A stretch of 64,000 bases of DNA from NCBI RefSeq assembly GCF_000527155.1, contig NZ_AZUQ01000001.1, positions 357,890-421,889 on the forward strand, read 5' to 3'. This DNA is from Haloglycomyces albus DSM 45210 (GTDB taxonomy: Bacteria > Actinomycetota > Actinomycetes > Mycobacteriales > Micromonosporaceae). The notes beneath the pieces were generated by a model. That model made no database searches. It was not told the DNA's origin and was given only the letters and a program-made list of their open reading frames with translations. Of the stretch, positions 33,806 to 43,396 are shown one piece after another. Every line of letters starts with the position of its first letter. Position 1 is the stretch's first letter. The position numbers were made by a program, and so were the translations under genes.

Positions 33806-34700
33806 GCGACCCCGGGCCGTTCCGCTCGGCCCCTCGCGAGCGCGACGCCTGATCACCTCAGCGTGCGCGGCGGTGTCCCTGACCGTCACCGCCGCGTGCG
33901 GCGACTTCGATTTCGACATGCCGCCGCAACAGCCCACCGGCTGTTTCCTTGACGACTCCGAGGACACCTACAACCCCAACGGCGAGCAAACCTACTACGC
34001 CGCCACCATCGCGGCGGTGGGATCGCACATGGAAGTCCCTGATCGCGGGATCACCATCGCACTGGCCACCGCCTGGCAAGAGTCGTCCATGTCCAATATC
34101 GACTACGGCGACCGAGATTCGGTGGGGCTGTTTCAACAACGCCCTTCCCAAGGCTGGGGCAGCGAAGAAGAGCTGACCGACCCCGTTTACGCTTCCACCG
34201 CCTTCTACAACAAACTGGTCACCATCAACGGCTGGCAGGAGATGAACCTGGCCGAAGCGGCCCAAGCCGTTCAGATCAGTGCCCACCCGGAGAAATACGC
34301 CAAGTGGGGACCGGAGTCCGAACTTCTCACCGAAGTGTTCGCCGGGGGAATGTCGGAAGGGGTCGTCTGCTCCGCTACTCGCAGTGCCGACGACGGTTCC
34401 ACCTCCACCGACGAGTTCGTCGCCGAATACCAACGCAATTGGAGCGCCTCCAACCTGAATGTGGACGGCACCGACCTCACCGTCGACGTCGCCGACTCCC
34501 AAAACGGCTGGGCGATCGCCAACTGGGCGGTCACGCGCTCAACCATGTACGCGATCGAATCGGTGTCCTACGACGGTAAGCATTGGCAGCCCGAACAGTT
34601 GGAATGGCTCGACACCGACACGGAAGGCTCCACCTCCACGGTGACGATCACACTCACCGAGCCCACCGACGAGGCAGAAGGCGGCGGCGACGGCCAATAA
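33771..34700 (+). CDS. Secreted lipoprotein-like protein with lysozyme-like fold region
   Basis: Encodes 309 residues. After a basic start, the segment LITSACAAVSLTVTAACG ends in a lipobox-like AAC. The central part (about 70-185) has ITIALATAWQESSM and DYGDRDSVGLFQQRPSQGWG, which recur in actinobacterial secreted proteins with a transglycosylase-like fold; Glu in WQESS could be the catalytic acid. Some databases call this family a heavy-metal transporter, without support. The TTG 33771 start, inside the previous gene, is backed by AAGGAG nine bases upstream. Confidence 0.65.
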   Translation: MATNVNPAGYPRRPRAVPLGPSRARRLITSACAAVSLTVTAACGDFDFDMPPQQPTGCFLDDSEDTYNPNGEQTYYAATIAAVGSHMEVPDRGITIALATAWQESSMSNIDYGDRDSVGLFQQRPSQGWGSEEELTDPVYASTAFYNKLVTINGWQEMNLAEAAQAVQISAHPEKYAKWGPESELLTEVFAGGMSEGVVCSATRSADDGSTSTDEFVAEYQRNWSASNLNVDGTDLTVDVADSQNGWAIANWAVTRSTMYAIESVSYDGKHWQPEQLEWLDTDTEGSTSTVTITLTEPTDEAEGGGDGQ

Positions 34701-34732
34701 ACGGCCGCCCCGCCGATCGGAGCCGATAACGG

Positions 34733-36580
34733 TTAGTCGTCGTCGGTACGCAGCGCGGAAATGAACGCGTCCTGTGGAACGTCGACCCGTCCCACGGTCT
34801 TCATGCGCTTCTTACCTTCCTTCTGCTTCTCCAGAAGCTTGCGTTTACGGGAAATATCGCCGCCGTAACACTTGGCCAACACGTCCTTGCGGATCGCACG
34901 AATGTTCTCCCGCGCAATGATCCGCGAACCGACCGCCGCCTGAATCGGCACCTCGAACTGTTGCCGGGGAATCAACTTCTTCAAACGCTGCGCCAGCTTC
35001 ACACCATAGTGATACGCCTGGTCGCGGTGCACAATGGCGCTGAAAGCGTCCACCCGCTCCCCTTGCAGCAGAATGTCGACCTTCACCAGATCGGCGTCCT
35101 GCACTCCGGCGGGTTCGTAATCCAACGACGCATAACCCTTGGTACGCGACTTCAGCTGGTCGAAGAAATCGAACACGATCTCGGCCAACGGCAGGGTATA
35201 GCGGATCTCCACGCGTTCGGGAGAGAGGTAGTCCATCCCCTTCATGGAACCCCGACGACCCTGGCACAGATCCATCACCGGACCGACGTAATCCGCCGGG
35301 GTCAACACCGTGGCGCTCACGACCGGTTCGGTCACGCTGGCCGTTTTGCCCTCGGGGAACTCCGAGGGGTTGGTGACCTGGATTTCCTCGCCGTCTTCCA
35401 TGACCACGTCATAGACCACGTTCGGAGCCGTGGAGATCAGATCAAGATTGGCCTCGCGTTCGAGGCGCTCGCGGATGATCTCCAGGTGCAACAGGCCGAG
35501 GAAACCGACGCGGAACCCGAAACCGAGCGCCGCCGAGGTCTCCGGTTCGAACTGCAGAGCCGCGTCGTTGAGTTGCATACGGTCCAGGGCTTCGCGCAGA
35601 CTCTGATAATCCGAACCGTCAATGGGATAGAGCCCGGAGTACACCATCGGCTTGGCTTCGGTGTAGCCGGGAAGAGCCTCTTCAGCGGGGTTACGGGCGT
35701 CGGTCACGGTGTCACCGACCTTGGACTGGCGAACGTCCTTGACACCGGTGATCAGGTATCCGACTTCGCCGACTCCGAGCGCTTTCGACACGGTCGGTTC
35801 CGGGGAGATGACACCCATTTCCAGCAGGTCGTGGTCGGCCTTGGTGGATTTCATTTCAATTTTGGAGCGGGCCTTCAATTGCCCGTCGACCATACGAATG
35901 TAGGTCACCACGCCTCGATACGTGTCGTAGACGGAGTCGAAGATCATCGCACGTGGCGGGGCCTCGGCGTCTCCTACCGGGGACGGAATCTGCTCACAGA
36001 TCGCGTCCAGTAGGTCTTCGACGCCGACACCGGTCTTCCCCGATACCTGGAACACCTCTTCCGGTTCACAGCCGATCAGACCGGCCAACTCCTCGGCATA
36101 GCGGTCCGGATCGGCCGAGGGAAGGTCGATCTTGTTCAGCACCGGGATGATGGCCAGGTCGTTTTCCATGGCCATATACAGGTTCGCGAGCGTCTGCGCC
36201 TCGATCCCCTGGGCGGCGTCGACCAGCAGCACAGCCCCTTCACAGGCGGCCAAAGAACGTGAGACCTCATAGGAGAAGTCAACGTGGCCGGGAGTATCGA
36301 TCATATTCAGCACGAAGTCACGTTGTTCGCCGTCCACCACCGATGATTTCCACGGCATCCGGACGGCCTGCGACTTCACCGTGATCCCGCGTTCCCGCTC
36401 AATGTCCATGCGGTCGAGGTACTGGTCGCGCATCTGTCGTTGATCAACCACCTCCGTCAACTGGAGCATACGGTCGGCCAGAGTAGACTTACCGTGGTCG
36501 ATGTGCGCGATGATACAGAAGTTACGAATGGCTTCTGACGGCGTCGCACCTGGTTGATTGATCACTGATACCTCACTCAT
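34733..36580 (-). CDS. lepA: Elongation factor 4 (LepA)
   Basis: Encodes 615 residues. The GTPase motifs are [14 protein letters not shown] (G1), RGITVK (G2), DTPGHVDF (G3) and NKIDLP (G4); domain II, the EF-G-like domains and the LepA C-terminal domain (ending [19 protein letters not shown]) are all present. LepA acts on stalled or initiating ribosomes. It is divergent from rpsT across a 308-base gap, as in many actinobacteria. Confidence 0.97.
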   Translation of the reverse strand: MSEVSVINQPGATPSEAIRNFCIIAHIDHGKSTLADRMLQLTEVVDQRQMRDQYLDRMDIERERGITVKSQAVRMPWKSSVVDGEQRDFVLNMIDTPGHVDFSYEVSRSLAACEGAVLLVDAAQGIEAQTLANLYMAMENDLAIIPVLNKIDLPSADPDRYAEELAGLIGCEPEEVFQVSGKTGVGVEDLLDAICEQIPSPVGDAEAPPRAMIFDSVYDTYRGVVTYIRMVDGQLKARSKIEMKSTKADHDLLEMGVISPEPTVSKALGVGEVGYLITGVKDVRQSKVGDTVTDARNPAEEALPGYTEAKPMVYSGLYPIDGSDYQSLREALDRMQLNDAALQFEPETSAALGFGFRVGFLGLLHLEIIRERLEREANLDLISTAPNVVYDVVMEDGEEIQVTNPSEFPEGKTASVTEPVVSATVLTPADYVGPVMDLCQGRRGSMKGMDYLSPERVEIRYTLPLAEIVFDFFDQLKSRTKGYASLDYEPAGVQDADLVKVDILLQGERVDAFSAIVHRDQAYHYGVKLAQRLKKLIPRQQFEVPIQAAVGSRIIARENIRAIRKDVLAKCYGGDISRKRKLLEKQKEGKKRMKTVGRVDVPQDAFISALRTDDD

Positions 36581-36787
36581 GGGCAGTGGCCCATTCTTTT
36601 GGAAAAGACTGTGCAGTGAGTATTCTGCCTTATCGCTCGGTCGACTCTGTTTTGACGTAGCGGGAGCGTGCCTATCCTCTCCACGCGCCGGTGACGGTCG
36701 CGGAACGGGCTCCGCTTCCGGCGGTGCAGTGAAATACGTCGCCGGGGTGCGCTGTGACGGGCCCCGGACTTTCGCGTGCTGGTAAGC

Positions 36788-36815
36788 TTGACAGTCGCGT
36801 GGAGCGTGCTATGCC
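36788..36815 (+). promoter_or_regulatory. Possible rpsT promoter
   Basis: TTGACA (36788-36793), a 16-base spacer and TATGCC (36810-36815), about 75 bases before the rpsT start. The -35 is consensus, the -10 is weak. The rest of the 36581-36888 gap holds the divergent lepA promoter and no gene. Confidence 0.5.
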
Positions 36816-36888
36816 CTCTACCTTTGTTGCTCACTCTGCGTAAAACTGTAAGGAATCAAAAAACCATCACGAGACTAAGGCTTCACGA

Positions 36889-37161
36889 GTGGCGAACATC
36901 AAGTCGAAAGAAAAGCGTAACCGGCAGAACGAAAAGCGCCGTCTGCGGAACAAAGCCGTCAAGTCGTCGCTGAAGACCTCCATCCGGAAATTCCGTGCCG
37001 CGGAGGCCACCGGCGACATTGCCAGCGCCAAAGAACACCTCCAGATCGTCGGCCGTCAGCTTGACAAGGCCGCCTCTAAAGGCGTTATCCACAAAAATCA
37101 GGCCGCGCAGCGCAAGTCGAAGCTGGCCCGCTCCCTGAACAAGCTGGAAGCCGCTGCTTAG
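36889..37161 (+). CDS. rpsT: 30S ribosomal protein S20
   Basis: Encodes 90 residues starting at GTG with [18 protein letters not shown], the standard S20 start: a basic helical protein that binds 16S rRNA. The C-terminal KNQAARKRSKLA-like segment reads [19 protein letters not shown]. It is monocistronic with its own promoter and terminator, and is the convergent partner of the holA operon. Confidence 0.97.
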   Translation: MANIKSKEKRNRQNEKRRLRNKAVKSSLKTSIRKFRAAEATGDIASAKEHLQIVGRQLDKAASKGVIHKNQAAQRKSKLARSLNKLEAAA

Positions 37162-37273
37162 TTTCTTCAAACACGGCCTACAGCGTCAATTCAGCGCCAG
37201 TTTTGCGCAATGCTTGTTACACAACAGTGTCGCTACCGGCCGATTGATGTGTAAGCGATAAGAGGGTTTGACA

Positions 37274-37308
37274 ACGGACCCGCCCATCCTCGGGCCGGGT
37301 CCGTTTTT
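37274..37308 (+). terminator. Terminator of rpsT
   Basis: Nine-base arms (37274-37282 and 37296-37304) followed by TTTT on the plus strand. Its end touches the stop of the opposing membrane-protein gene and may serve both directions. Confidence 0.8.
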
Positions 37309-37649
37309 CATGCCTTAAACGGCCGATCGGGGCACGCGCCGTCCCGATCTCTCATTAACTTCATGCCGGCACCGGCGATGACGTCGTTGAGCTTCACCAG
37401 TCCGGCCACCAGCAGCGGCAGAATCGGCACGACCCACCACGACACCAGCTCGGTGAGGGCCAGGAGGATCGCCATCACGATCGCTCCCTCAAACAGCAGG
37501 ACGCACCATCCGGTGGTCAAGCGGAGGTTCTTGATTCGCAAGAGTCGGGCATACCAGGGTTGACTGGGGCGCGACACGTGCCCGGAACGGTAATTCGTAC
37601 CGCCCGTACGTGAGCGTATCTGCCGCCTCGTTCGCGTGGATTCGTCCAT
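37308..37649 (-). CDS. Small membrane protein downstream of holA
   Basis: Encodes 113 residues. A basic N-terminal region of about 40 residues (RTRRQIRSRTGG) is followed by two hydrophobic segments: GWCVLLFEGAIVMAILLALTELV and WWVVPILPLLVAGLV. The start ATG overlaps the holA stop by one base (TAATG), which argues that this, rather than the longer open frame to 38108, is the real gene. No family is recognised. Confidence 0.6.
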   Translation of the reverse strand: MDESTRTRRQIRSRTGGTNYRSGHVSRPSQPWYARLLRIKNLRLTTGWCVLLFEGAIVMAILLALTELVSWWVVPILPLLVAGLVKLNDVIAGAGMKLMRDRDGACPDRPFKA

Positions 37650-38623
37650 TATCGTCCCCGATTCGTTGCCAGGGCACTGATTTCCACGATGGCGTGCTCC
37701 AGCGCCCATTCTCGATCGTCCGTACCACCCTTGACTTCCCCGTTGAGACGGGCCGCAATGGTCATCGCCTGTGCCAAGGCGTGTGGAGCCCAGGTGTTCG
37801 CCTGTCGACGTGCCTTGTCCACCTGCCACGGCGCCATTCCCAGTTTGGAGGCCAATTGCTGGGCCGAGCCGCTCTCCGAGGCCACGCGGGCGAGATTGCG
37901 AACCGCCGTCGCAATGGCATCGGCTATGGGAACGGGGTCCACCCCGATATGAAACGCCGACCGCAACATGGACAACGCTTCCCCGCTTCGCCCGGCCACC
38001 ACGACATCGGCGACGTTGAATCCGGTTACCTCCGCACGTCCGGAATAGTATCGATGAACCGCTTCCGACGTGAGTGAACCGTCGGTATCGGCGACCAATT
38101 GGCGGCACGCGGACGCCAGTTCGCGTGGATCCGAACCGACGGCGGTGATGATCACTTCCGCCACCTGGGCCGTTGCCGATCGCGCGGGAGCACCGGCCGC
38201 GGTCAACTCACCGCGCACGAACGCCACTCGGTCGGCCGTCTTTTTTAGTTTGGCCACCTTCGTCTGCGGTACTTTGCGTTTACGGAGCCCGTCGAGCAGC
38301 GCTTTACCCTTCTGTACCCCGGGGTGGAGAATCAGAAGGTAGACGCCGGGGGCCGGACTGTCGACGTACGACAGGATCGTGGGAAACAGATCCTTTGACA
38401 CGTCCTGGGCCGAATCAATGACGGCGATGACCGCACCCCCCAGAAGCGTCGGACTGGTCAGCGTCGAAAACGCGCCAGTCGTCAGTTCACTACCGGATAT
38501 CCGCGAGATCTCGGCAGTCGAGTCCTGCCGACGTACTTCCGCCAAGAATTCGGACACGGCACGGTCGGCCAGGAACGGCTCATCACCGACGATCAGTTGG
38601 ACTGTTTCAGAAGAATCGGCCAC
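37649..38623 (-). CDS. holA: DNA polymerase III delta subunit (HolA-like)
   Basis: Encodes 324 residues. The delta-subunit pattern is seen in VQLIVGDEPFLADRAVSEFL, in SGSELTTGAFSTLTSPTLLGGAVIAVIDSAQDV and in the C-terminal GMAPWQVDKARRQANTW. Delta opens the sliding clamp within the clamp loader. Its position between comEC and rpsT is the usual one (Rv2413c in M. tuberculosis). It is followed by a coupled small membrane protein. Confidence 0.9.
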   Translation of the reverse strand: MADSSETVQLIVGDEPFLADRAVSEFLAEVRRQDSTAEISRISGSELTTGAFSTLTSPTLLGGAVIAVIDSAQDVSKDLFPTILSYVDSPAPGVYLLILHPGVQKGKALLDGLRKRKVPQTKVAKLKKTADRVAFVRGELTAAGAPARSATAQVAEVIITAVGSDPRELASACRQLVADTDGSLTSEAVHRYYSGRAEVTGFNVADVVVAGRSGEALSMLRSAFHIGVDPVPIADAIATAVRNLARVASESGSAQQLASKLGMAPWQVDKARRQANTWAPHALAQAMTIAARLNGEVKGGTDDREWALEHAIVEISALATNRGR

Positions 38624-38761
38624 ACTACCATCCTAACGTTCAGGCAATTTCTTCCGAGGGCGCACAGTCCCGGCCGTCCCCCGCCGCCACTCGCACGACC
38701 GGTTCCCGTCCACGCACCGACAACGGTGAGTGGCGACAGGTGGCTTCGTCTGGATTGGGTT

Positions 38762-41032
38762 TCAGCTGGTCGTCAGATTCACCTGGCCGTGCCGGTCACT
38801 GCGCCACAACGTCATACCCAGCGATTCAAGCCGCCGTATCACCGAACGGTCCGGATGGCCGTGTCGATTCCCCGCACCAACACCGATGAGAGCCGTTGAC
38901 GCACCGGTCCGATCCAGAAATTCATCCGATTGATATGCCGAACCATGATGCGGCACCTTCACTATGTCCGCCGACAGGTCCACCTTCCGCCGCCATAGCC
39001 GTTCCTGAGCCGCCAATTCGACGTCACCGGGAAACAGTAGACGCGTCCCGTCCACCTCTATCCGAACGACGGTGGAGTTGTTGTTCGCATCGGACCGGGT
39101 ACCACTCCACTCCACCTTCGGCGGTCCCAGCACCTCCACTGTTGTGGCACCGTATCGATGCGTCTCCCCCGGTTGAGCGCGATACCGTATCGGCGTGGGG
39201 AGGTGCTTTCCCACCAGTTCATAGCCTTGCTCGGCACCGGCCGCCGGAGGGACGAGCATCGCCCGAACCTCGCGTCCCCTGTTTAGGGCCGCCGCTCCGC
39301 CCACATGGTCCATGTGGAAATGCGAGACGATGAAAAGCTCAACGGCGTCTACTCCAAGGTCGTTGAGGCACGCGTCCATGGCCGCCGGATGCGGCCCCGC
39401 GTCGATGACGATCGCCCCTTCGTCTCCGGGCACCACAAAGGCGTCCCCCTGTCCCACATCGCACATGGTGACCACCCACGATTCCGGTGTCGCCGGACGT
39501 ACCACCACCAGCAATACGGCACCCAGCATCATAAGTGTCATTACAGTGAATACGACTCTGCGCCTGCGCGTCTTGGCGACCAGCCACACCACGGCCACAA
39601 TCACTGATACCAGTACCGCCCCACCCCAACCTCGCGGCCACGGAAAAGTACCGTGCGGCACGGCGGAACCGGTCTCTGCCAACCAGACGAGAAATCGAAC
39701 CGGAACAGCGGCAACCTCGGCGACCATTGCCCCGTAATCCACTGATATCGAGGCGATGACGGCGACCAGGATCGAAAGAAGCACGGCCGGGGCCGCCGCT
39801 ACCGCAGCAACGAGGTTGACGGGAACGGACACCCATGACACGCCCTCACCCCAACCCGCGAGGATAGGGGTGACGGCCACTTGCGTCGACGCGGCGACGG
39901 TCAACGCGAGAGCAACCGGTGTCGGCCACCCTCGCAGTCGCAATCGACGCGCCCAATCGAACGCCCACACCAGCAAACCCATGGTGGCCGCCACCGATAG
40001 ACAAAACCCGGGGTCGAGCGCCAACGCGGGATCGAAGAGCACCAGGAGAACCACGGCTGCGGCCAGTGCCTGCGGGGCCGCGCGTGGTCGCCCTATTGCC
40101 AGCGCCAGCAGGGCCATTCCCGCCATAACACTGGCGCGCAACACGCTCGGTGCCGGGCCGACGATCAGGTTGAAGGCCAGTAGGGCGACGACACAGGCGA
40201 CCACGCGCCCGCCGACTCCGATGCGCAGGCACAGGAGAATGACGAACACGGCACCGGTCACGATTCCGACGTGGTAGCCCGAGGTCACGGTCAGATGCAC
40301 CAGGCCGGTCTCGCGAAACACGTCGGACAGCTCGTCGTCGAGTGCGGTTCGATCTCCTATCGCCAGAGCCGGTATGAGACCGCTTTCCGGTGGCGAAACC
40401 GCATCGACGGCGTCCTGAGTTCGCTCGCGAACCGAGTGGGCCCATCGGTGATAAGCGGGAGCCGGATCGCGTTCTACCACGCCACCGACCCGCATGACGG
40501 CGGCAGTAAGCCCGGTGGCCTCACCCCGCCAGATGCTGCCCTCGACCACCATCTGCCGGCGATATGTGATCTGTGCCCATTCGGATCCTTTTCCTATGAG
40601 CCGAATCCGCCAGGCACCGTGTAGTTCGGTGTCGTCGATTGCAATCGCGCGCAGCAGTCCGTTGAACAGGTACGTGCTCTCCTGCCATTGGCTCTGTCGC
40701 GGCCGACTTCGCACCTCCACCGTAGCGGTCACCGGTTCATTCCCGTCGATGACGGTCACGAGATCTGGATCGTCCCGATTGACAACGTGCACGGCTGACG
40801 CCAGGGCTCCGAAGAGCCCTCCGAAACTCATGGTGGCCACAATGGAAAGCACAGTGAGCCGTCGTCGCCGCTGCCACAGGCGAGCGGCCACGAAATGCAG
40901 TAGCCATAGGATGACCGCTACACCGAGTAGGAGGTAGGCGGCTCGCACGTCGTTGAGGACGACGAGAGCTGCACTCGTCCATACCCCGACCGCGACTAGA
41001 ATGATCCGCACGTCACGGCGGGGCCGGTTCAC
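38762..41032 (-). CDS. comEC: ComEC/Rec2 DNA-uptake channel with metallo-beta-lactamase domain
   Basis: Encodes 756 residues. An N-terminal membrane section and OB-like region (1-220) are followed by the competence domain with many helices (about 225-500; LVHLTVTSGYHVGIVTGAVF is its signature) and a C-terminal metallo-beta-lactamase domain with SHFHMDHVGG and VKVPHHGSAYQS. ComEC forms the inner-membrane channel for incoming single-stranded DNA. It overlaps comEA by ATGA (41029-41032). Confidence 0.95.
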   Translation of the reverse strand: MNRPRRDVRIILVAVGVWTSAALVVLNDVRAAYLLLGVAVILWLLHFVAARLWQRRRRLTVLSIVATMSFGGLFGALASAVHVVNRDDPDLVTVIDGNEPVTATVEVRSRPRQSQWQESTYLFNGLLRAIAIDDTELHGAWRIRLIGKGSEWAQITYRRQMVVEGSIWRGEATGLTAAVMRVGGVVERDPAPAYHRWAHSVRERTQDAVDAVSPPESGLIPALAIGDRTALDDELSDVFRETGLVHLTVTSGYHVGIVTGAVFVILLCLRIGVGGRVVACVVALLAFNLIVGPAPSVLRASVMAGMALLALAIGRPRAAPQALAAAVVLLVLFDPALALDPGFCLSVAATMGLLVWAFDWARRLRLRGWPTPVALALTVAASTQVAVTPILAGWGEGVSWVSVPVNLVAAVAAAPAVLLSILVAVIASISVDYGAMVAEVAAVPVRFLVWLAETGSAVPHGTFPWPRGWGGAVLVSVIVAVVWLVAKTRRRRVVFTVMTLMMLGAVLLVVVRPATPESWVVTMCDVGQGDAFVVPGDEGAIVIDAGPHPAAMDACLNDLGVDAVELFIVSHFHMDHVGGAAALNRGREVRAMLVPPAAGAEQGYELVGKHLPTPIRYRAQPGETHRYGATTVEVLGPPKVEWSGTRSDANNNSTVVRIEVDGTRLLFPGDVELAAQERLWRRKVDLSADIVKVPHHGSAYQSDEFLDRTGASTALIGVGAGNRHGHPDRSVIRRLESLGMTLWRSDRHGQVNLTTS

Positions 41033-41778
41033 ACGACGACCTCGTCGCCGATCTTCCGCAGGAGACTCTGCCCTATTCCGGCCACCTGTGCCAGATCGGT
41101 AACGTCCCCGAACGGGCCGTTATCACGTCGATACTGGACGATGCGTTCGGCGAGAACGGGACCGATTCCGCTCAGCTGCTCCAGGTCTGCCGCGTCGGCC
41201 CCGTTGAGGTTGAGCAGACCGTCCGCGGACGCTTCCGCCGCTTCGGTTGGGCCGTCGGCGATGCGGTTGACCGCTACCAGATCGCCGTCGTCCAAGGGAC
41301 GGGCCAGATTGAGGAAGCCGATATCGGCGTCGTCGCTGAGTCCCCCGGCGGTTTCGATCGCGTCTATAACCCGGTCTCCCGGATCGAGACGCACGACCCC
41401 CGGCTCGTTCACCGCCCCGGCCACCGACACGATCAAGGTATCGGTCGTACTGTCGGCGGCTTCCGTGCTTTCCTTGGAGACCGGAGTGATGGAGTGGCTG
41501 TCCGTACCGGGCCAGGACAGGGCGGCGGTCATCCCTCCCGCGAGAACCGCCACGACGGCGACCGCGCCCACGATCCATCGGTTCAGATGCCCCAGGCCGG
41601 TACGATCCTGTAGGCGTTCTATCCGATCGCCGATCCGATGACGCAGAGGCCGTTTGGTCAGCGGCTCGCCGCTGGTCACGTCAACCCGTTCCTGACATCG
41701 TTGCCGGTCACGTACAGCTTGTTGGAGTCGTTCCTGCAGGCGCCGGTATGTCGCGTCGGTCGTAGTGGTATCGCTCAT
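41029..41778 (-). CDS. comEA: ComEA-like DNA receptor
   Basis: Encodes 249 residues. A cytoplasmic N-terminal part, one membrane helix (LNRWIVGAVAVVAVLAGGMT), a SLBB-like domain (TLIVSVAGAVNEPGVVRLDPG) and a C-terminal helix-hairpin-helix pair (LNLNGADAADLEQLSGIGPVLAERIVQYR; FGDVTDLAQVAGIGQSLLRKI) match ComEA. It binds DNA outside the membrane for ComEC. ATG 41778 overlaps the degV stop (ATGA); a longer frame to 41880 lies inside degV and is rejected. Confidence 0.93.
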   Translation of the reverse strand: MSDTTTTDATYRRLQERLQQAVRDRQRCQERVDVTSGEPLTKRPLRHRIGDRIERLQDRTGLGHLNRWIVGAVAVVAVLAGGMTAALSWPGTDSHSITPVSKESTEAADSTTDTLIVSVAGAVNEPGVVRLDPGDRVIDAIETAGGLSDDADIGFLNLARPLDDGDLVAVNRIADGPTEAAEASADGLLNLNGADAADLEQLSGIGPVLAERIVQYRRDNGPFGDVTDLAQVAGIGQSLLRKIGDEVVV

Positions 41779-42725
41779 GTCTGACAGGAAAACCCGCGAG
41801 CCGACGGAAGTCGATGAAAAATTCCGCCTGTGGACAGTGCTGTGGATAACTCCGCCGTCGGCGGAGAAGTCGCGTCCCATTCAGATTCGAAGCGTCCGGT
41901 ACTGGCCACGATGGCAACGACACCGGGACCGCAATGTGCGCCGATGGCGGCACCGACTTCCACAATGTCGACCGTGCTCACCTGTTCGGAGTAATGTTTC
42001 CTCCACCATTCGGCTAGGGCGTGCGCATTCCGTGGCGACGCCAAGTGGTGGATGGTCAACTCGGTCGGTTTTCCATCGATCGCCTTTTCCGTCAACGCCG
42101 CCAACCGCTGCAATCCACGCGACGGAGTGCGAACCTTTTCGCGCATGTAGATCGTCCCATCGGACAGTTCGAGGATGGGTTTGACCGACAGCGCCGTTCC
42201 CATCAGGGCTCGGGCCGTACCGATCCGCCCGCCTCGACGGAGATGCTCCAATGTGCTGAGATAGAAGTAGGTGTGCAGACCGGGAATCGTCTGCAGCGCG
42301 GCCCGTTCCACCTCCGCTTGACTACCGCCCTGAGCCGCTTCGGTGGCCGCGGCACGAGCGGGATATCCTTGCGCCATCGCCGCGCCCTGCGAATCGACGA
42401 CGGTGACCCGGCCGTTGAAATCGGCGGCCGCCGTACGCGCCGCCGATACCGTCCCGGACAGCTTCCCCGACAGGTGCACCGACACGATTCCATCCGCACC
42501 CTCCGATAGCAGCCGGTCGAAAGTGCGCCGGAAGACCTCGGTGGGAACCTGCGAGGTGGTGACCTTCTCGCCGGACCGCATCGCCTCGGCGATATCGTCC
42601 GCACCGACCTCCAGTCCCTCGCGGTACTCACGGTCTCCGATACGAACGGTCAGAGGCAGCACCACCAGTTCGGTATCGCCGTCTGCCAGAGCGGAACCGG
42701 AATCTGTCACAACACGAATAGCCAC
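41775..42725 (-). CDS. DegV-family fatty-acid-binding protein
   Basis: Encodes 316 residues. DegV features include IRVVTDSGSALADG, TSQVPTEVFRRTFDRLLSEG, VHLSGKLSGTVSAARTAA, DSQGAAMAQGY and the end GAHCGPGVVAIV. DegV/FakB proteins bind fatty acids and present them to FakA kinase; no fakA is nearby. The C terminus extends about 40 residues past the usual end. It heads the degV-comEA-comEC run with four-base overlaps. Confidence 0.9.
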   Translation of the reverse strand: MAIRVVTDSGSALADGDTELVVLPLTVRIGDREYREGLEVGADDIAEAMRSGEKVTTSQVPTEVFRRTFDRLLSEGADGIVSVHLSGKLSGTVSAARTAAADFNGRVTVVDSQGAAMAQGYPARAAATEAAQGGSQAEVERAALQTIPGLHTYFYLSTLEHLRRGGRIGTARALMGTALSVKPILELSDGTIYMREKVRTPSRGLQRLAALTEKAIDGKPTELTIHHLASPRNAHALAEWWRKHYSEQVSTVDIVEVGAAIGAHCGPGVVAIVASTGRFESEWDATSPPTAELSTALSTGGIFHRLPSARGFSCQT

Positions 42726-42800
42726 GTCATCACGTTACCTTGAACGCCTGTACCTCTCGCACCGGTTGACGATGGTGCGAACGGTTCCCGTCGCGACAAA

Positions 42801-42835
42801 GAAGCGGCCCGCACTACAACGAGTCGGGCCGCTTC
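42801..42835 (-). terminator. Hairpin terminator of the lipoprotein gene
   Basis: Eleven-base perfect arms (42801-42811 and 42825-42835), 13 bases past the stop at 42848 on the minus strand, followed by TTTGT. Confidence 0.75.
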
Positions 42836-42847
42836 CTACAGTCGGTC

Positions 42848-43345
42848 TTACTTGTTCTCGGCGTCGGTGATCACGAAGGGCGTCCCTTGCTGACACGTTC
42901 CGAAGATGCCCTTGTCGACGTGCCCAGAGAGCGTCACTTCCGCACCGGCGTAAACGACTGATTCGTCCTTCTCGCCGTAGAGGCCGTAGGTCGTGCCGTC
43001 GTGGGTCAGCACGAGGCAACCGGCTTCGACTCCTTCTTCGACCGTGCCGCTGATGACCATGGTGGAAGACTTGTCGCCGTCGTCGATACCGTTGGACGGA
43101 TCAACTTCCGGCGCGTCACTTTCGTTCACGGATTCCTCCTCAGGCTCGTCGCCGTCGTCCTCGTCCTCTTCCCCGTCCGTAGGACTGGACATGTCGGACG
43201 TGGTTTCTTCTTCCGACGACGTCGAGGATGTGGCGTCGTCGTCACTGTCGTTGTCGCAGGCGCTCAAAGCGCCCAGCAACAGAGCCAGTGACGCCAGCAT
43301 AGTCACCAAAAGACTTTTACGATAGACCTGACTGAATGTGTTCAT
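42848..43345 (-). CDS. Hypothetical lipoprotein with acidic linker
   Basis: Encodes 165 residues. The signal (SLLVTMLASLALLLGA) ends in the lipobox LSAC (Cys30). Residues 31-95 are almost wholly Asp, Glu, Ser and Thr, a disordered acidic spacer; the end (about 96-165) is a small beta domain (MVISGTVEEGVEAGCLVLTHDG, VTLSGHVDKGIFGTCQQG) with two Cys, reminiscent of OB-fold domains. No enzymatic motif. It is transcribed on its own. Confidence 0.7.
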   Translation of the reverse strand: MNTFSQVYRKSLLVTMLASLALLLGALSACDNDSDDDATSSTSSEEETTSDMSSPTDGEEDEDDGDEPEEESVNESDAPEVDPSNGIDDGDKSSTMVISGTVEEGVEAGCLVLTHDGTTYGLYGEKDESVVYAGAEVTLSGHVDKGIFGTCQQGTPFVITDAENK

Positions 43346-43396
43346 GTCCAGTAAGACGACTCTGACACCGGTACGGTTCCTTCTCCCATAATCAAA

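Noticed and set aside
36581..36888. Riboswitch or structured leader before rpsT or lepA
   Set aside because: The gap has promoter-like elements but no conserved riboswitch sequence could be recognised by eye.
37650..38108. Extension of the small membrane protein into holA
   Set aside because: It is out-of-frame sequence of a real gene, and the coupled ATG at 37649 is sufficient.
41779..41880. N-terminal extension of ComEA
   Set aside because: Lies wholly inside degV, and the ATG at 41778 overlaps the degV stop in the common ATGA form.
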